From Aquimarina algiphila (lineage in GTDB: Bacteria; Bacteroidota; Bacteroidia; Flavobacteriales; Flavobacteriaceae): DNA of 64,000 bases. The notes below the pieces were generated by a model. It was not told the origin of the DNA and made no database searches. It saw only the letters and a list, made by a program, of their open reading frames with translations. The DNA is taken from the NCBI RefSeq assembly GCF_007489275.1, contig NZ_VLNR01000017.1:32140-96139 (forward strand), read 5' to 3'. Positions 18,878 to 27,539 of this stretch are shown piece by piece; within the stretch, counting starts at the first letter, position 1; each line of letters begins with the position of its first letter. Both the position numbers and the translations under genes were made by a program.

Positions 18878-18934
18878 ATGAAAACTCGGTACCATATATT
18901 CTTAATATCACTTATTTTTGCTCATTCGTGTTAA
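18878..18934 (+). pseudogene. Orphaned lipoprotein signal peptide upstream of oligopeptidase B
   Basis: An ATG frame encodes MKTRYHIFLISLIFAHSC and then TAA. The 18 residues form a complete lipoprotein signal: basic start, hydrophobic core and a final lipobox-like AHSC. It is exactly in frame with the enzyme that follows: 22 codons separate this ATG from the ATG at 18944. The stop therefore separates an export signal from a peptidase that would otherwise have one. Confidence 0.6.
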
Positions 18935-18943
18935 AACAATATT

Positions 18944-21022
18944 ATGCCGACATCTGAGACTAAAATTCAGCCACCTATTGCCGCCAAAAAGCCAACTAAA
19001 CTCGAAAAACATGGAGATGTTCGTGTTGATAATTATTTTTGGTTGAATGATAGGGAGAATTCAGAGGTAATAGATTATCTCAAAAAAGAGAATGATTATA
19101 ATGATAAAATGATGGCTCATACCAAAAAGTTTCAAGAGAATCTTTTTGAAGAAATGAAAAGTCGTATCAAGGAAGATGATTCTTCGGTTCCCTATAAGCT
19201 CAATGGGTATTGGTATTTAACACGATATGAAAAAGGGAAGGATTATCCTATATATTCCAGAAAAAAAGAAACCTTAGAAGCACAAGAAGAAATTCTATTT
19301 GATTGTAACAAAGAGGCAGAAGGTCATAGTTATTTTAGATTAGTAGGGCTTAGCATAAGTCCAGATAATAAATTAGCTGCTTATGGTGTGGATACCGTAA
19401 GTCGGAGAAAGTATACAATACGTATTAAAAATTTAGAAACTGGAGAAATATATCCTGAGACTATTGAAACCACAACAGGAGGAAGTACTTGGGCGGCCGA
19501 TAGTAAAACTTTGTTTTATACAAAAAAAGATGAAGAGACGTTAAGGTCTGATAGAATATACAGACATGTTTTAGGAACTTCGGTTACAGAGGATGTAGAG
19601 GTTTTTAACGAGATAGATGATACATTTTCTACATTTGTGTATAAAACCAAATCTCGTAAGTATCTTGTCATTGGTTCTAGTAGTACACTTACTTCAGAAT
19701 ATAGAATCTTAAGAGCTGATAATCCTACAGGAGAATTTCAGATTTTTCAACCTAGAATTAGAGGTGTAGAATATGGTATAGCTCATTATAATACCGATTT
19801 TTATGTTTTGACTAATGCAGACAAAGCAACTAATTTTAAATTGATGAAAGTTTCAGAAGAAAATACAATCAAAGAAAATTGGAAAGATCTTATACCACAT
19901 AGAGACAGTGTTTTATTAGAAGATGTTGAAATATTTAAGGATTATCTAGTTATTAGTGAGCGAGATAACGGACTTAATAAAATTAATATTAAAAGATGGG
20001 ATGGTACAGCAGATTATTATCTCCCTTTTGATAATGAAACATATACTGCTTATGTAAGTACTAATCCTGATTTTGATACCAAAACCCTTAGGTATTCTTA
20101 TAATTCTCTTACTACTCCTAATTCTGTTATAGATTTTAATATGGAAACTAAGGAAAAGGAAGTTAAAAAGGAACAAGAGGTACTAGGAGGTAAGTTTGAT
20201 AAAAATGATTATACGTCTGAAAGAGTTTGGGCTACCGCACAAGATGGTACATTGGTTCCAATGTCTTTAGTATATAGAAAAGGAATTAAAAAAGATAGTA
20301 ATAATCCTGTATTGCAATATGGATATGGTTCATATGGATCCACTATAGATCCATATTTTTCTACAGTACGATTAAGCTTATTAGATAGAGGATTTATTTA
20401 TGCAATAGCACATATAAGAGGAAGCGAATATTTAGGGAGATCTTGGTATGATGATGGTAAATTATTAAAAAAGAAAAATACTTTTACAGATTTTATCGAT
20501 TGCTCAAAATTTTTAATAGAACAAGAATATACTTCTGCACATCATTTGTATGCTATGGGAGGATCAGCCGGTGGGTTATTAATGGGAGCAATTGTAAATA
20601 TGGCTCCTGAATTATATAACGGAGTGGTAGCATCTGTGCCTTTTGTTGATGTTGTAAGTACAATGCTAGATGATAGTATTCCTCTTACCACTGGAGAATA
20701 TGATGAGTGGGGTAATCCTAATGAAGAAGAATATTATACTTATATGAAATCGTACTCTCCTTATGATAATGTAGCAGTTGAGGCAGTACAAAAATATCCA
20801 AATATGTTGGTAACAACAGGGTTACATGATTCACAGGTGCAATATTGGGAACCAGCAAAATGGGTGGCCAAATTAAGAGAATTAAAAGTAGATGATAATT
20901 TGTTATTACTACATACTAATATGGAAGCTGGTCACGGAGGAGCTTCTGGCAGATTCGAAGCGCTTAAGGAAGTAGCAGAGGAATATGCATTTTTATTAGA
21001 TTTAGAAAGTATAAAAGAGTAA
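18944..21022 (+). CDS. ptrB: S9 family peptidase, oligopeptidase B type
   Basis: A 692-residue serine peptidase that cleaves small peptides, typically after Lys/Arg. An N-terminal seven-bladed propeller (about residues 75-410, with YLTRYEKGKDYPIYSRK) is followed by the alpha/beta-hydrolase domain. The nucleophile Ser is in GGSAGGLLMG near residue 541, the acid Asp in TGLHDSQVQYW near 628 and the His in EAGHGGASGRFE near 663. This start gives a cytosolic protein. The 21 in-frame codons upstream encode a lipoprotein signal ending in a stop codon, so the ancestral protein was probably envelope-anchored. Confidence 0.88.
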   Translation: MPTSETKIQPPIAAKKPTKLEKHGDVRVDNYFWLNDRENSEVIDYLKKENDYNDKMMAHTKKFQENLFEEMKSRIKEDDSSVPYKLNGYWYLTRYEKGKDYPIYSRKKETLEAQEEILFDCNKEAEGHSYFRLVGLSISPDNKLAAYGVDTVSRRKYTIRIKNLETGEIYPETIETTTGGSTWAADSKTLFYTKKDEETLRSDRIYRHVLGTSVTEDVEVFNEIDDTFSTFVYKTKSRKYLVIGSSSTLTSEYRILRADNPTGEFQIFQPRIRGVEYGIAHYNTDFYVLTNADKATNFKLMKVSEENTIKENWKDLIPHRDSVLLEDVEIFKDYLVISERDNGLNKINIKRWDGTADYYLPFDNETYTAYVSTNPDFDTKTLRYSYNSLTTPNSVIDFNMETKEKEVKKEQEVLGGKFDKNDYTSERVWATAQDGTLVPMSLVYRKGIKKDSNNPVLQYGYGSYGSTIDPYFSTVRLSLLDRGFIYAIAHIRGSEYLGRSWYDDGKLLKKKNTFTDFIDCSKFLIEQEYTSAHHLYAMGGSAGGLLMGAIVNMAPELYNGVVASVPFVDVVSTMLDDSIPLTTGEYDEWGNPNEEEYYTYMKSYSPYDNVAVEAVQKYPNMLVTTGLHDSQVQYWEPAKWVAKLRELKVDDNLLLLHTNMEAGHGGASGRFEALKEVAEEYAFLLDLESIKE

Positions 21023-21109
21023 TTAAAAAAAATAGTGTAACTTCGTACCGTTTTTGTAGCAGATTTTGAACCCCCATTTTATTTCATACATCTGCATAAA
21101 CACAACTAT

Positions 21110-22150
21110 ATGAGAGAAGATATTAGGGCTTATAATAATGTTTTAGAGCTTATTGGCGATACCCCGCTTATAAAACTAAACAATATTATGAAAGACTTTC
21201 CGGGAAATTACTACGCCAAAGTAGAATCTTTTAATCCGGGACATTCCACAAAAGATAGAATAGCACTTTATATTATAGAAGAAGCCGAGAGAAAAGGTAT
21301 TCTTAAACCAGGTGATACTATTATTGAAACTACTAGTGGTAATACAGGTTTTAGTTTAGCAATGGTAAGTGTGATTAAAGGGTATGATTGTATTCTTGCA
21401 GTCAGTTCAAAATCCTCAAAGGATAAGATAAATATGCTCAAAAATATGGGAGCAAAGGTATATGTATGCCCTGCTCATGTAAGCGCAGATGACCCAAGAT
21501 CATATTATCAGGTAGCAAAAAGACTTCATGAAGAAATTAAAGGTTCTGTCTATATAAATCAATATTTTAATGAATTAAATATTGATGCACATTATAACTC
21601 TACCGGTCCAGAAATATGGAATCAAACTAATGGTAAGCTTACGCATTTTGTAGCTTGTTGTGGAACCGGAGGTACAATCTCTGGTACAGCAAGGTTTTTA
21701 AAAGAACAAAATAAAGATGTTAGAGTGCTTGGAATCGATGCATATGGTTCTGTTTTGAAGAAATATCATGAAACCAGAGAGTTTGATCAGGAAGAGATAT
21801 ATCCATATAGAATTGAAGGTTTAGGTAAAAACCTTATTCCTACGGCAACAGATTTTGATGTGATTGATAAATTTGAAAAAGTAAGTGATGAAGATAGTGC
21901 ACATACAGCCAGAGAATTAGTGAGAAAAGAAGGTATGTTTTTGGGATATACCAGTGGTGCTGCTTTGCAAGGAATAAAACAATTAGCTGCCCAAGGGGAG
22001 TTTGATGAAAATAGTAATATTATTGTAATTCTACCTGATCATGGTTCTAGATATATGAGTAAGGTATTTAGTGATGACTGGATGTCTGAACAAGGATTTT
22101 TTGATAGCAAAAATGAAATTGATGCTAGAAAAGTAGAATTCATAAAATAA
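21110..22150 (+). CDS. PLP-dependent cysteine synthase family protein, possible cysteate synthase
   Basis: A 346-residue fold-type II PLP enzyme. The cofactor lysine is in GHSTKDRIA near residue 49; [11 protein letters not shown] binds the substrate carboxylate and [11 protein letters not shown] the phosphate. There is no C-terminal CBS domain. The family makes cysteine, cystathionine or related products by beta-replacement. The usual GSVKDR is replaced by GHSTKDR, which suggests a non-standard substrate. With an alpha-oxoamine synthase next downstream, one option is L-cysteate formation for sulfonolipids (inference). A terminator at 22172 separates the two genes. Confidence 0.75.
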   Translation: MREDIRAYNNVLELIGDTPLIKLNNIMKDFPGNYYAKVESFNPGHSTKDRIALYIIEEAERKGILKPGDTIIETTSGNTGFSLAMVSVIKGYDCILAVSSKSSKDKINMLKNMGAKVYVCPAHVSADDPRSYYQVAKRLHEEIKGSVYINQYFNELNIDAHYNSTGPEIWNQTNGKLTHFVACCGTGGTISGTARFLKEQNKDVRVLGIDAYGSVLKKYHETREFDQEEIYPYRIEGLGKNLIPTATDFDVIDKFEKVSDEDSAHTARELVRKEGMFLGYTSGAALQGIKQLAAQGEFDENSNIIVILPDHGSRYMSKVFSDDWMSEQGFFDSKNEIDARKVEFIK

Positions 22151-22171
22151 TATAAAAATTAAAAACGATAT

Positions 22172-22204
22172 AAACATCTCGATATTTTGAGGTGTTTTTT
22201 TTGT
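22172..22204 (+). terminator. Terminator of the cysteine-synthase-like gene
   Basis: AAACATCTC / GAGGTGTTT with one G-T pair, followed by a long T run. Confidence 0.75.
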
Positions 22205-22419
22205 ATAAATTCTTTAGATAGCGTACTGATCTCTGCAATTGTTGATGTCATTTTTATTTATTAAATTACGGGAAATCATCAAAATACCAACTGCAAAATA
22301 TATTCACTAGATTACGTTTTGTTAAAATAAAGCTTTACGAAAGTGAATTTAAATATAATTATGCCATCAAATCAATTTTCCGTATTTTCGCACACTTATA
22401 AGAAACAATTTTTTGATAA

Positions 22420-23679
22420 ATGAGAGATTTATTTGATAAGATTTATAAAGACAAAGGGCCGTTAGGGAAATGGGCAGATAAAGCAGAAGGATATTTTGTT
22501 TTTCCTAAACTAGAGGGTCCTATATCAAATAGAATGAGGTTTCAAGGGAGAGAAGTAATTACCTGGAGTATCAATGACTATTTGGGATTAGCCAATAAAG
22601 AAGAGATACGTAGGGTTGATGCAGAAGCAGCGGCAGCATATGGTTCTGCCTATCCTATGGGAGCTAGAATGATGAGCGGGCATACCGATCTTCATGAGCA
22701 ATTACAGGACGAATTGGCAGAATTCGTTGATAAAGAAGCATCTTACTTATTGAATTTTGGATACCAGGGAATGGTTTCTACAATTGATGCCTTGGTAAGT
22801 AAAGACGATATAATAGTATATGATGTTGATGCACATGCTTGTATTATAGATGGCGTAAGATTGCATCAAGGACAACGTTATACGTATCGACATAATGATA
22901 TAGAAAGTATCGATAAAAACCTGATGAGAGCCACAAAAATGGCCGAGAAAACTGGAGGAGGAATCTTATTGATTTCTGAAGGTGTTTTTGGAATGCGTGG
23001 AGAGCAAGGAAGATTAAAGGAAATAGTAGCTTTAAAAGAAAAATACAATTTTAGATTATTTGTTGATGATGCACATGGTTTTGGTACGTTAGGAGCGACT
23101 GGAGCAGGAACAGGTGAGGAGCAAGGAGTTCAGGATCAGATTGATGTATATTTTGCGACGTTTGCAAAATCGATGGCTAGTACTGGAGCGTTTATTGCAG
23201 CAGATCAGGAAATTATAGATTATTTAAAATATAATTTGCGGTCTCAAATGTTTGCAAAATCACTTCAAATGCAACTTGTCGTAGGGGCATTAAAGCGTTT
23301 GGATATGCTAAGAACAATGCCTGAATTAAAAGCTAAATTATGGCAAAATGTGAATGCATTGCAAAATGGATTAAAAGAACGTGGATTTGATTTAGGGACT
23401 ACACAAAGCTGTGTTACACCTGTGTATCTTAAGGGAAGTATTCCAGAAGCTATGGCTTTGGTAAAAGACCTTAGAGAAAACCATGGTATTTTTTGCTCTA
23501 TTGTGGTATACCCTGTGATACCTAAGGGATTGATCTTACTTAGGTTAATACCTACAGCATCTCATACTATGGAAGATATTCAGGAAACATTAATAGCGTT
23601 CTCAGCTATACGTGAACGATTAGAAAATGGAACATATAAACGCATGTCTGCCGCCGTTGCTGCAGCCATGGGAGAGTAA
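22420..23679 (+). CDS. Alpha-oxoamine synthase family acyltransferase (SPT/KBL-like), possible cysteate acyltransferase
   Basis: A 419-residue fold-type I PLP enzyme. Features are NDYLGLANKEEIR near residue 50, GSAYPMGARMMSGHTDLHE, DDAHGFGTLGATGAG and the PLP lysine in ATFAKSMASTGAF near residue 245. The family condenses an amino acid with acyl-CoA or acyl-ACP, giving 3-ketosphinganine, 2-amino-3-ketobutyrate, KAPA or, in gliding Bacteroidota, 3-ketocapnine from cysteate. There are no bio or tdh genes nearby, so sphingolipid or sulfonolipid synthesis is the better guess. The exact substrate cannot be read from the sequence. Confidence 0.8.
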   Translation: MRDLFDKIYKDKGPLGKWADKAEGYFVFPKLEGPISNRMRFQGREVITWSINDYLGLANKEEIRRVDAEAAAAYGSAYPMGARMMSGHTDLHEQLQDELAEFVDKEASYLLNFGYQGMVSTIDALVSKDDIIVYDVDAHACIIDGVRLHQGQRYTYRHNDIESIDKNLMRATKMAEKTGGGILLISEGVFGMRGEQGRLKEIVALKEKYNFRLFVDDAHGFGTLGATGAGTGEEQGVQDQIDVYFATFAKSMASTGAFIAADQEIIDYLKYNLRSQMFAKSLQMQLVVGALKRLDMLRTMPELKAKLWQNVNALQNGLKERGFDLGTTQSCVTPVYLKGSIPEAMALVKDLRENHGIFCSIVVYPVIPKGLILLRLIPTASHTMEDIQETLIAFSAIRERLENGTYKRMSAAVAAAMGE

Positions 23680-23700
23680 TATAGAATAAAAGTTTATACT

Positions 23701-23733
23701 AAAAATCCGCTAAATATTTAGCGGATTTTTTTA
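23701..23733 (+). terminator. Terminator of the alpha-oxoamine synthase gene
   Basis: A perfect palindrome, AATCCGCTAAAT / ATTTAGCGGATT, plus a T run. Confidence 0.85.
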
Positions 23734-23753
23734 TTGAATTATTTTTCTGTTTT

Positions 23754-23972
23754 TTATCTGCAATGTGTACTAGGGCCTTTTACACATCTTCCATTTATAC
23801 ATGTGCATCGTCCATCTGTATTGGTAGAACAATCTAGCTTTATTGGTCCAATAAAGCAAACAGGGCCTTGTGATCCATTATCAGGGAATGTTGCTTCACC
23901 TCCATGAATGGTTTTTTGTTGATGTTTTACTAATTTTTGAACTCCTTGTAATTCTAAAATTTTTTTTAACAT
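23754..23972 (-). CDS. GG-leader Cys-rich peptide (bacteriocin / RiPP-precursor-like)
   Basis: A 72-residue peptide. I chose the start at 23972 because MLKKILELQGVQKLVKHQQK matches the leaders of Bacteroidota natural-product precursors, followed by the double-glycine site TIHGG (residues 21-25). The predicted 47-residue core has six cysteines, the last four within 18 residues (GRCTCINGRC and HCR), and is otherwise rich in Gly, Thr and Asn. GG leaders are cut by C39-type peptidase ABC exporters. None is next to it, nor is a modifying enzyme. It could be disulfide-linked or a lanthipeptide. It has its own 230-bp upstream region. Confidence 0.7.
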   Translation of the reverse strand: MLKKILELQGVQKLVKHQQKTIHGGEATFPDNGSQGPVCFIGPIKLDCSTNTDGRCTCINGRCVKGPSTHCR

Positions 23973-24205
23973 GATTATAGGTTTTAAGATGTTAAGAATC
24001 CTGATTTCTTTTAAGACACTCAAGTTAATGTCATTTGTAAATTACCTAAATATAATCAAATGACTTTTAAATATGGTTAAGGATACCTTATTTAACAAGT
24101 AAATATGATTAAATGTTAATGAAAAAAAGTAGTAGTAAATGTTTAAATAATGAAGTATGTATTTATGTGATAAGTATTGAAGTAAATGAGGTTCAAAATT
24201 TAAAC

Positions 24206-25324
24206 CTATAAACTTTTTCGAAATGTTCTTCTCATTTTATGTTGTTCATGCTCATAGCCATTCCAAAGTGCCTGGATTGCTTTATTTTCTTCTAGTTCTG
24301 GATTGGTTTCTACAACTTCAATTCCGTTACGAAGAAAAGCTTCATTCATTTCCTTAAAAATAAGTGCAGTGACTCCTTTGTTTTGGTATTCTGGGTCAAC
24401 TCCAATAAGATAAAAGGCAGCTGTATTGTTTCTACGCTGTGCTTTTAGGATATGTAAAAACCTAAGGGGATATACTTTGCCATTCATTTTTTTCAAAGCC
24501 TTAGAAAATGATGGCATAACAATAGAAAATGCTATAAGTTTACCAGTTTTGTCTGCAATACAGGTAATATACTCTGGATTAAGATATGGCAAGTATTTTT
24601 TCTTGTACATATCTATTTGATATTGTTGTATCGGAACAAAAGTTTGTAGGCTACTATACGTTTTGTTAAGCAAATCAAACATATCATCAGCATACTGAAG
24701 AATCTCTTTACTTTTATTAAACTTTAGAAGTTTAAGCTGATACCGTTCTTTAATTACACTGGCAAATTTGATTACTTTTTCTTTTGTCTGTTTAGGAACT
24801 CTGATTTTATATTCAACCCATGTGGCTGCAGCTTCAAAATCAAGAAGTTCCATGTGTTTTGCATAATAAGGGTAATTATACCACGTGATCATTGTATTTA
24901 ACTCTTCATACCCTTTAATTAAAATTCCTGCCTTATCCATATTAGAAAAGCCTACGGGGCCTTCCATGTATTCAAGAGAGTTCTGAAGGCCATATTCTCT
25001 TACCTTTTCAAGCAAAGCTTTAGTGACTTCAATATCATCAATAACGTCGAACCATCCAAAACGTACTTTTGGTTTTTTTTGTTCATTTACCTCAATCCAA
25101 TTTATAATGGCAGCAATTCTTCCAACGATTGTATTATTCTTATACGCTAAGAAGTATTTTGCATCAGCATTTCTGAATACAGGGTTTTTTTTCGGATTCA
25201 TTACGTCTAACTCTTCCTTGATGATCGACGGAACGTAGTATGGGGAATCTTTATATAAATCAAAAGGAAATTTAACGAACGTAGTTAAATCTCCTTTTGA
25301 AGTAATTTCTTTAATCGTAATCAT
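24206..25324 (-). CDS. GNAT family N-acetyltransferase-like protein
   Basis: A 372-residue protein. The N-terminal part (FVKFPFDLYKDSPYYVPSI) and the C-terminal GNAT core are recognisable: LIGVDPEYQNKGVTALIF near residues 315-335 is motif A, the acetyl-CoA pyrophosphate-binding loop. The long middle region is particular to this Bacteroidota family. The substrate is unknown. Monocistronic as far as can be seen. Confidence 0.7.
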   Translation of the reverse strand: MITIKEITSKGDLTTFVKFPFDLYKDSPYYVPSIIKEELDVMNPKKNPVFRNADAKYFLAYKNNTIVGRIAAIINWIEVNEQKKPKVRFGWFDVIDDIEVTKALLEKVREYGLQNSLEYMEGPVGFSNMDKAGILIKGYEELNTMITWYNYPYYAKHMELLDFEAAATWVEYKIRVPKQTKEKVIKFASVIKERYQLKLLKFNKSKEILQYADDMFDLLNKTYSSLQTFVPIQQYQIDMYKKKYLPYLNPEYITCIADKTGKLIAFSIVMPSFSKALKKMNGKVYPLRFLHILKAQRRNNTAAFYLIGVDPEYQNKGVTALIFKEMNEAFLRNGIEVVETNPELEENKAIQALWNGYEHEQHKMRRTFRKSL

Positions 25325-25459
25325 ATATCATCTCTAATTCGTCACAAATATATAATCCTTTTATTAAATATTATGTTTGCATGCGGATCATTTTTGGTAA
25401 TAATGTAATAGATTCTTTAATTATAGCATTTTAAGAGTTCTATTTATGTTTTTTTACCA

Positions 25460-27136
25460 TTATTGATCTATTTTTTCTAATTCTTTATCTACATCAGAAT
25501 TATTTGTGTCATTTTCTTTTTCTTCCTGATTTTTACGTTTTTCTTCCTCTTTTTTCTTTTTCTTTTCATCTTTCAGGCGCTTCTTTTCTTCCTTCTTTCT
25601 ACGTTTTTCCTCTGCTTTTTTATTTTTCTCCTGTTCTTTCTGATACTTTTCATATTCGGCATCTACATCTTCCTCTTTCTCTTCTTCTTTTTTCTTTTCA
25701 GCCTTTTTCTGCTCTTTTTCATTATCTATATCAAGCTCTTTTTCCATTTTTTCAAGTTCTTTGAGCTCTTTGTCAATATCCTGTAATTCTTGATCGACAC
25801 CTTGTTCTTGTTCCATTTTGTCCAATTCGGCATCTATATCATCAATCATTTTTTGTTTTTCTTTTGCTGCTTGTTGCTCAGCTTTTTCAGCTTTTCTTGC
25901 TTCTTTTGCCTCTCGTTTTAATCGTCGGGCTTCTTCTTTCTTGAATTTCTTACCTTCTTTTTTAGAAAGCTTCTCATTTTCTATACGCTCTCGTTCTAAA
26001 CGGTCTGCAGTTCTTCTTTCATCAAGATCTTTTTCTATAGCATTTCTGAAGTCGTCATCTTCAAAATCATTGATAAAAGGAGTTTTTAGTAATTTAAGGC
26101 TATCATTTTCAATCTCTAAACCATCTTCCCCTTCTTCAAGATCTCCTTCGATATCTTCTTCACCTTCACCATCTTCTTTCTTTTCTAAACCTTCTTCATC
26201 TTCTTTAACACCACCTTCTAATCCTGGTTGTTCTATAATTTCATCTTTATTATGCCAATCAAATCGATAAGATGCTCCAACGCTAACTGTAAAAATGGAT
26301 GGAGTGTCTTTAAAATTAAAAGCAATATTAGCATCAAACTGTAAATCTTTTTGATATAAATAAGCTCCTCCTAGTCTTAAAATATTGTCACTATAAAAAT
26401 CGCTTTTTTGCCCTTGATATTCTCCAAAGGCAGCCCATTTTTTATTAATAGTATGAGTAGAAGTAATAATCCACCCTATAATAGGATCATCTGTAGTTAT
26501 TTTGTCAACGATTAAGTTTGTCACTAATACCCAATCTCCATTTAAACTTGTTGACCAATTGTTTTGTGTCATTACAACAATCTTTGGACTAAAAGTATCG
26601 TCATTCGGAGCTGTAAAAGGATTATCAGAAGAAATAAAGTTAGCCCCTAAATAAGCAGAAACTGCTGGGATTAAACTTTTCCATTTAAATTTATAGCGTT
26701 CTTTCCAACTTTTTAATGCATCATAATTTATAGAATCCTTTTTTGGTTTTTTATAAGGGTCATAAATCAAATATTTTGCACCAATGGTATTGACTTCAAA
26801 ATTACTTCTCTTTATTTTTTCCTCATTACCTCCAATAGTTTGTCTAACACCATCGGCTCTAAATCTACCATTTAATCTAAGTTCTAATTGCTCAATTAAT
26901 AGACCATACCTTACAGAATAATCAAAGTTAAAAACATTAGTTTTTGTATTAAGAATTTTATGCTTTTCTTTTCCAAAACCTATACCTCCTTCTAATTGTA
27001 AAACATTGTTACCAACAGAAAACGCGCCTTGAGACGTTCCAGGTCTATTCGTGTTTATTTTCTCAGTATACTGAGCAGATAAGGTTACACCAAATAGAAA
27101 AAAGGTGATTAATAAAAGAATAGATTTAGGGTTCAT
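25460..27136 (-). CDS. Outer-membrane transporter-like protein with long Lys/Glu-rich C-terminal tail
   Basis: A 558-residue protein. The start at 27136 (MNPKSILLLITFFLFGVTLS) gives a signal peptide; 48 upstream codons are open but unlike coding sequence. Residues 20-300 are a beta-barrel resembling the MetA-pathway/transporter (PF13557-like) family, beginning INTNRPGTSQGAFSVGNNVL. The rest, about 240 residues, is almost only Glu, Lys, Asp and Arg with heptad-like spacing, so a long charged helix or coiled coil is expected. It would project from the barrel, to the periplasm if the topology is usual. Function unknown. Confidence 0.7.
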   Translation of the reverse strand: MNPKSILLLITFFLFGVTLSAQYTEKINTNRPGTSQGAFSVGNNVLQLEGGIGFGKEKHKILNTKTNVFNFDYSVRYGLLIEQLELRLNGRFRADGVRQTIGGNEEKIKRSNFEVNTIGAKYLIYDPYKKPKKDSINYDALKSWKERYKFKWKSLIPAVSAYLGANFISSDNPFTAPNDDTFSPKIVVMTQNNWSTSLNGDWVLVTNLIVDKITTDDPIIGWIITSTHTINKKWAAFGEYQGQKSDFYSDNILRLGGAYLYQKDLQFDANIAFNFKDTPSIFTVSVGASYRFDWHNKDEIIEQPGLEGGVKEDEEGLEKKEDGEGEEDIEGDLEEGEDGLEIENDSLKLLKTPFINDFEDDDFRNAIEKDLDERRTADRLERERIENEKLSKKEGKKFKKEEARRLKREAKEARKAEKAEQQAAKEKQKMIDDIDAELDKMEQEQGVDQELQDIDKELKELEKMEKELDIDNEKEQKKAEKKKEEEKEEDVDAEYEKYQKEQEKNKKAEEKRRKKEEKKRLKDEKKKKKEEEKRKNQEEKENDTNNSDVDKELEKIDQ

Positions 27137-27236
27137 ATTCAATAGATTTGGTTCAAATATAGCAGATTTTATCATTTTTTTAGGATAGTCTACATGTAAT
27201 TGTATAGAGAGTTCATTATTTTTGAAAAAAAATGAT

Positions 27237-27506
27237 ATGCAGGAAGCTTCGTTGCAAGGGGTATTGAAGGTAATTCTCATTATTGTATTAATATATTATG
27301 GACTAAAAGTATTAACGCGATTATTTGGTCCTCTATTGCTTAAATATGTAACAAAGAAAGCAGGAGAGAAATTCCAACAACAGTTTGATCAGTATCAACA
27401 ACCCCGCCAATCTAATGATGGTGAAGTTACTATTGAAAAAAAACCAAAACAAAAAACTTCTAATAAAGATGTAGGAGAGTATATCGATTATGAGGAAATT
27501 GATTAA
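27237..27506 (+). CDS. DUF4834 family small membrane protein
   Basis: An 89-residue protein from the ATG at 27237 (the in-frame TTG at 27222 is less likely). One N-terminal transmembrane helix (VLKVILIIVLIYYGLKVLTR) is followed by a basic region and an acidic end, GEYIDYEEID. This is the DUF4834 pattern conserved in Flavobacteriia. A TAttTTTG -7 element at 27217-27224 precedes it. It is 33 nt before yfhO and probably heads that operon. Confidence 0.78.
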   Translation: MQEASLQGVLKVILIIVLIYYGLKVLTRLFGPLLLKYVTKKAGEKFQQQFDQYQQPRQSNDGEVTIEKKPKQKTSNKDVGEYIDYEEID

Positions 27507-27539
27507 TTTGGCTCCTTATTTAGTAAACTCACACTTATC

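Noticed and set aside
25818..26270. Long Ser/Phe-rich open frame on the plus strand
   Set aside because: It is the antisense image of the Lys/Glu-rich tail of the minus-strand outer-membrane protein; the composition is forced by that tail.
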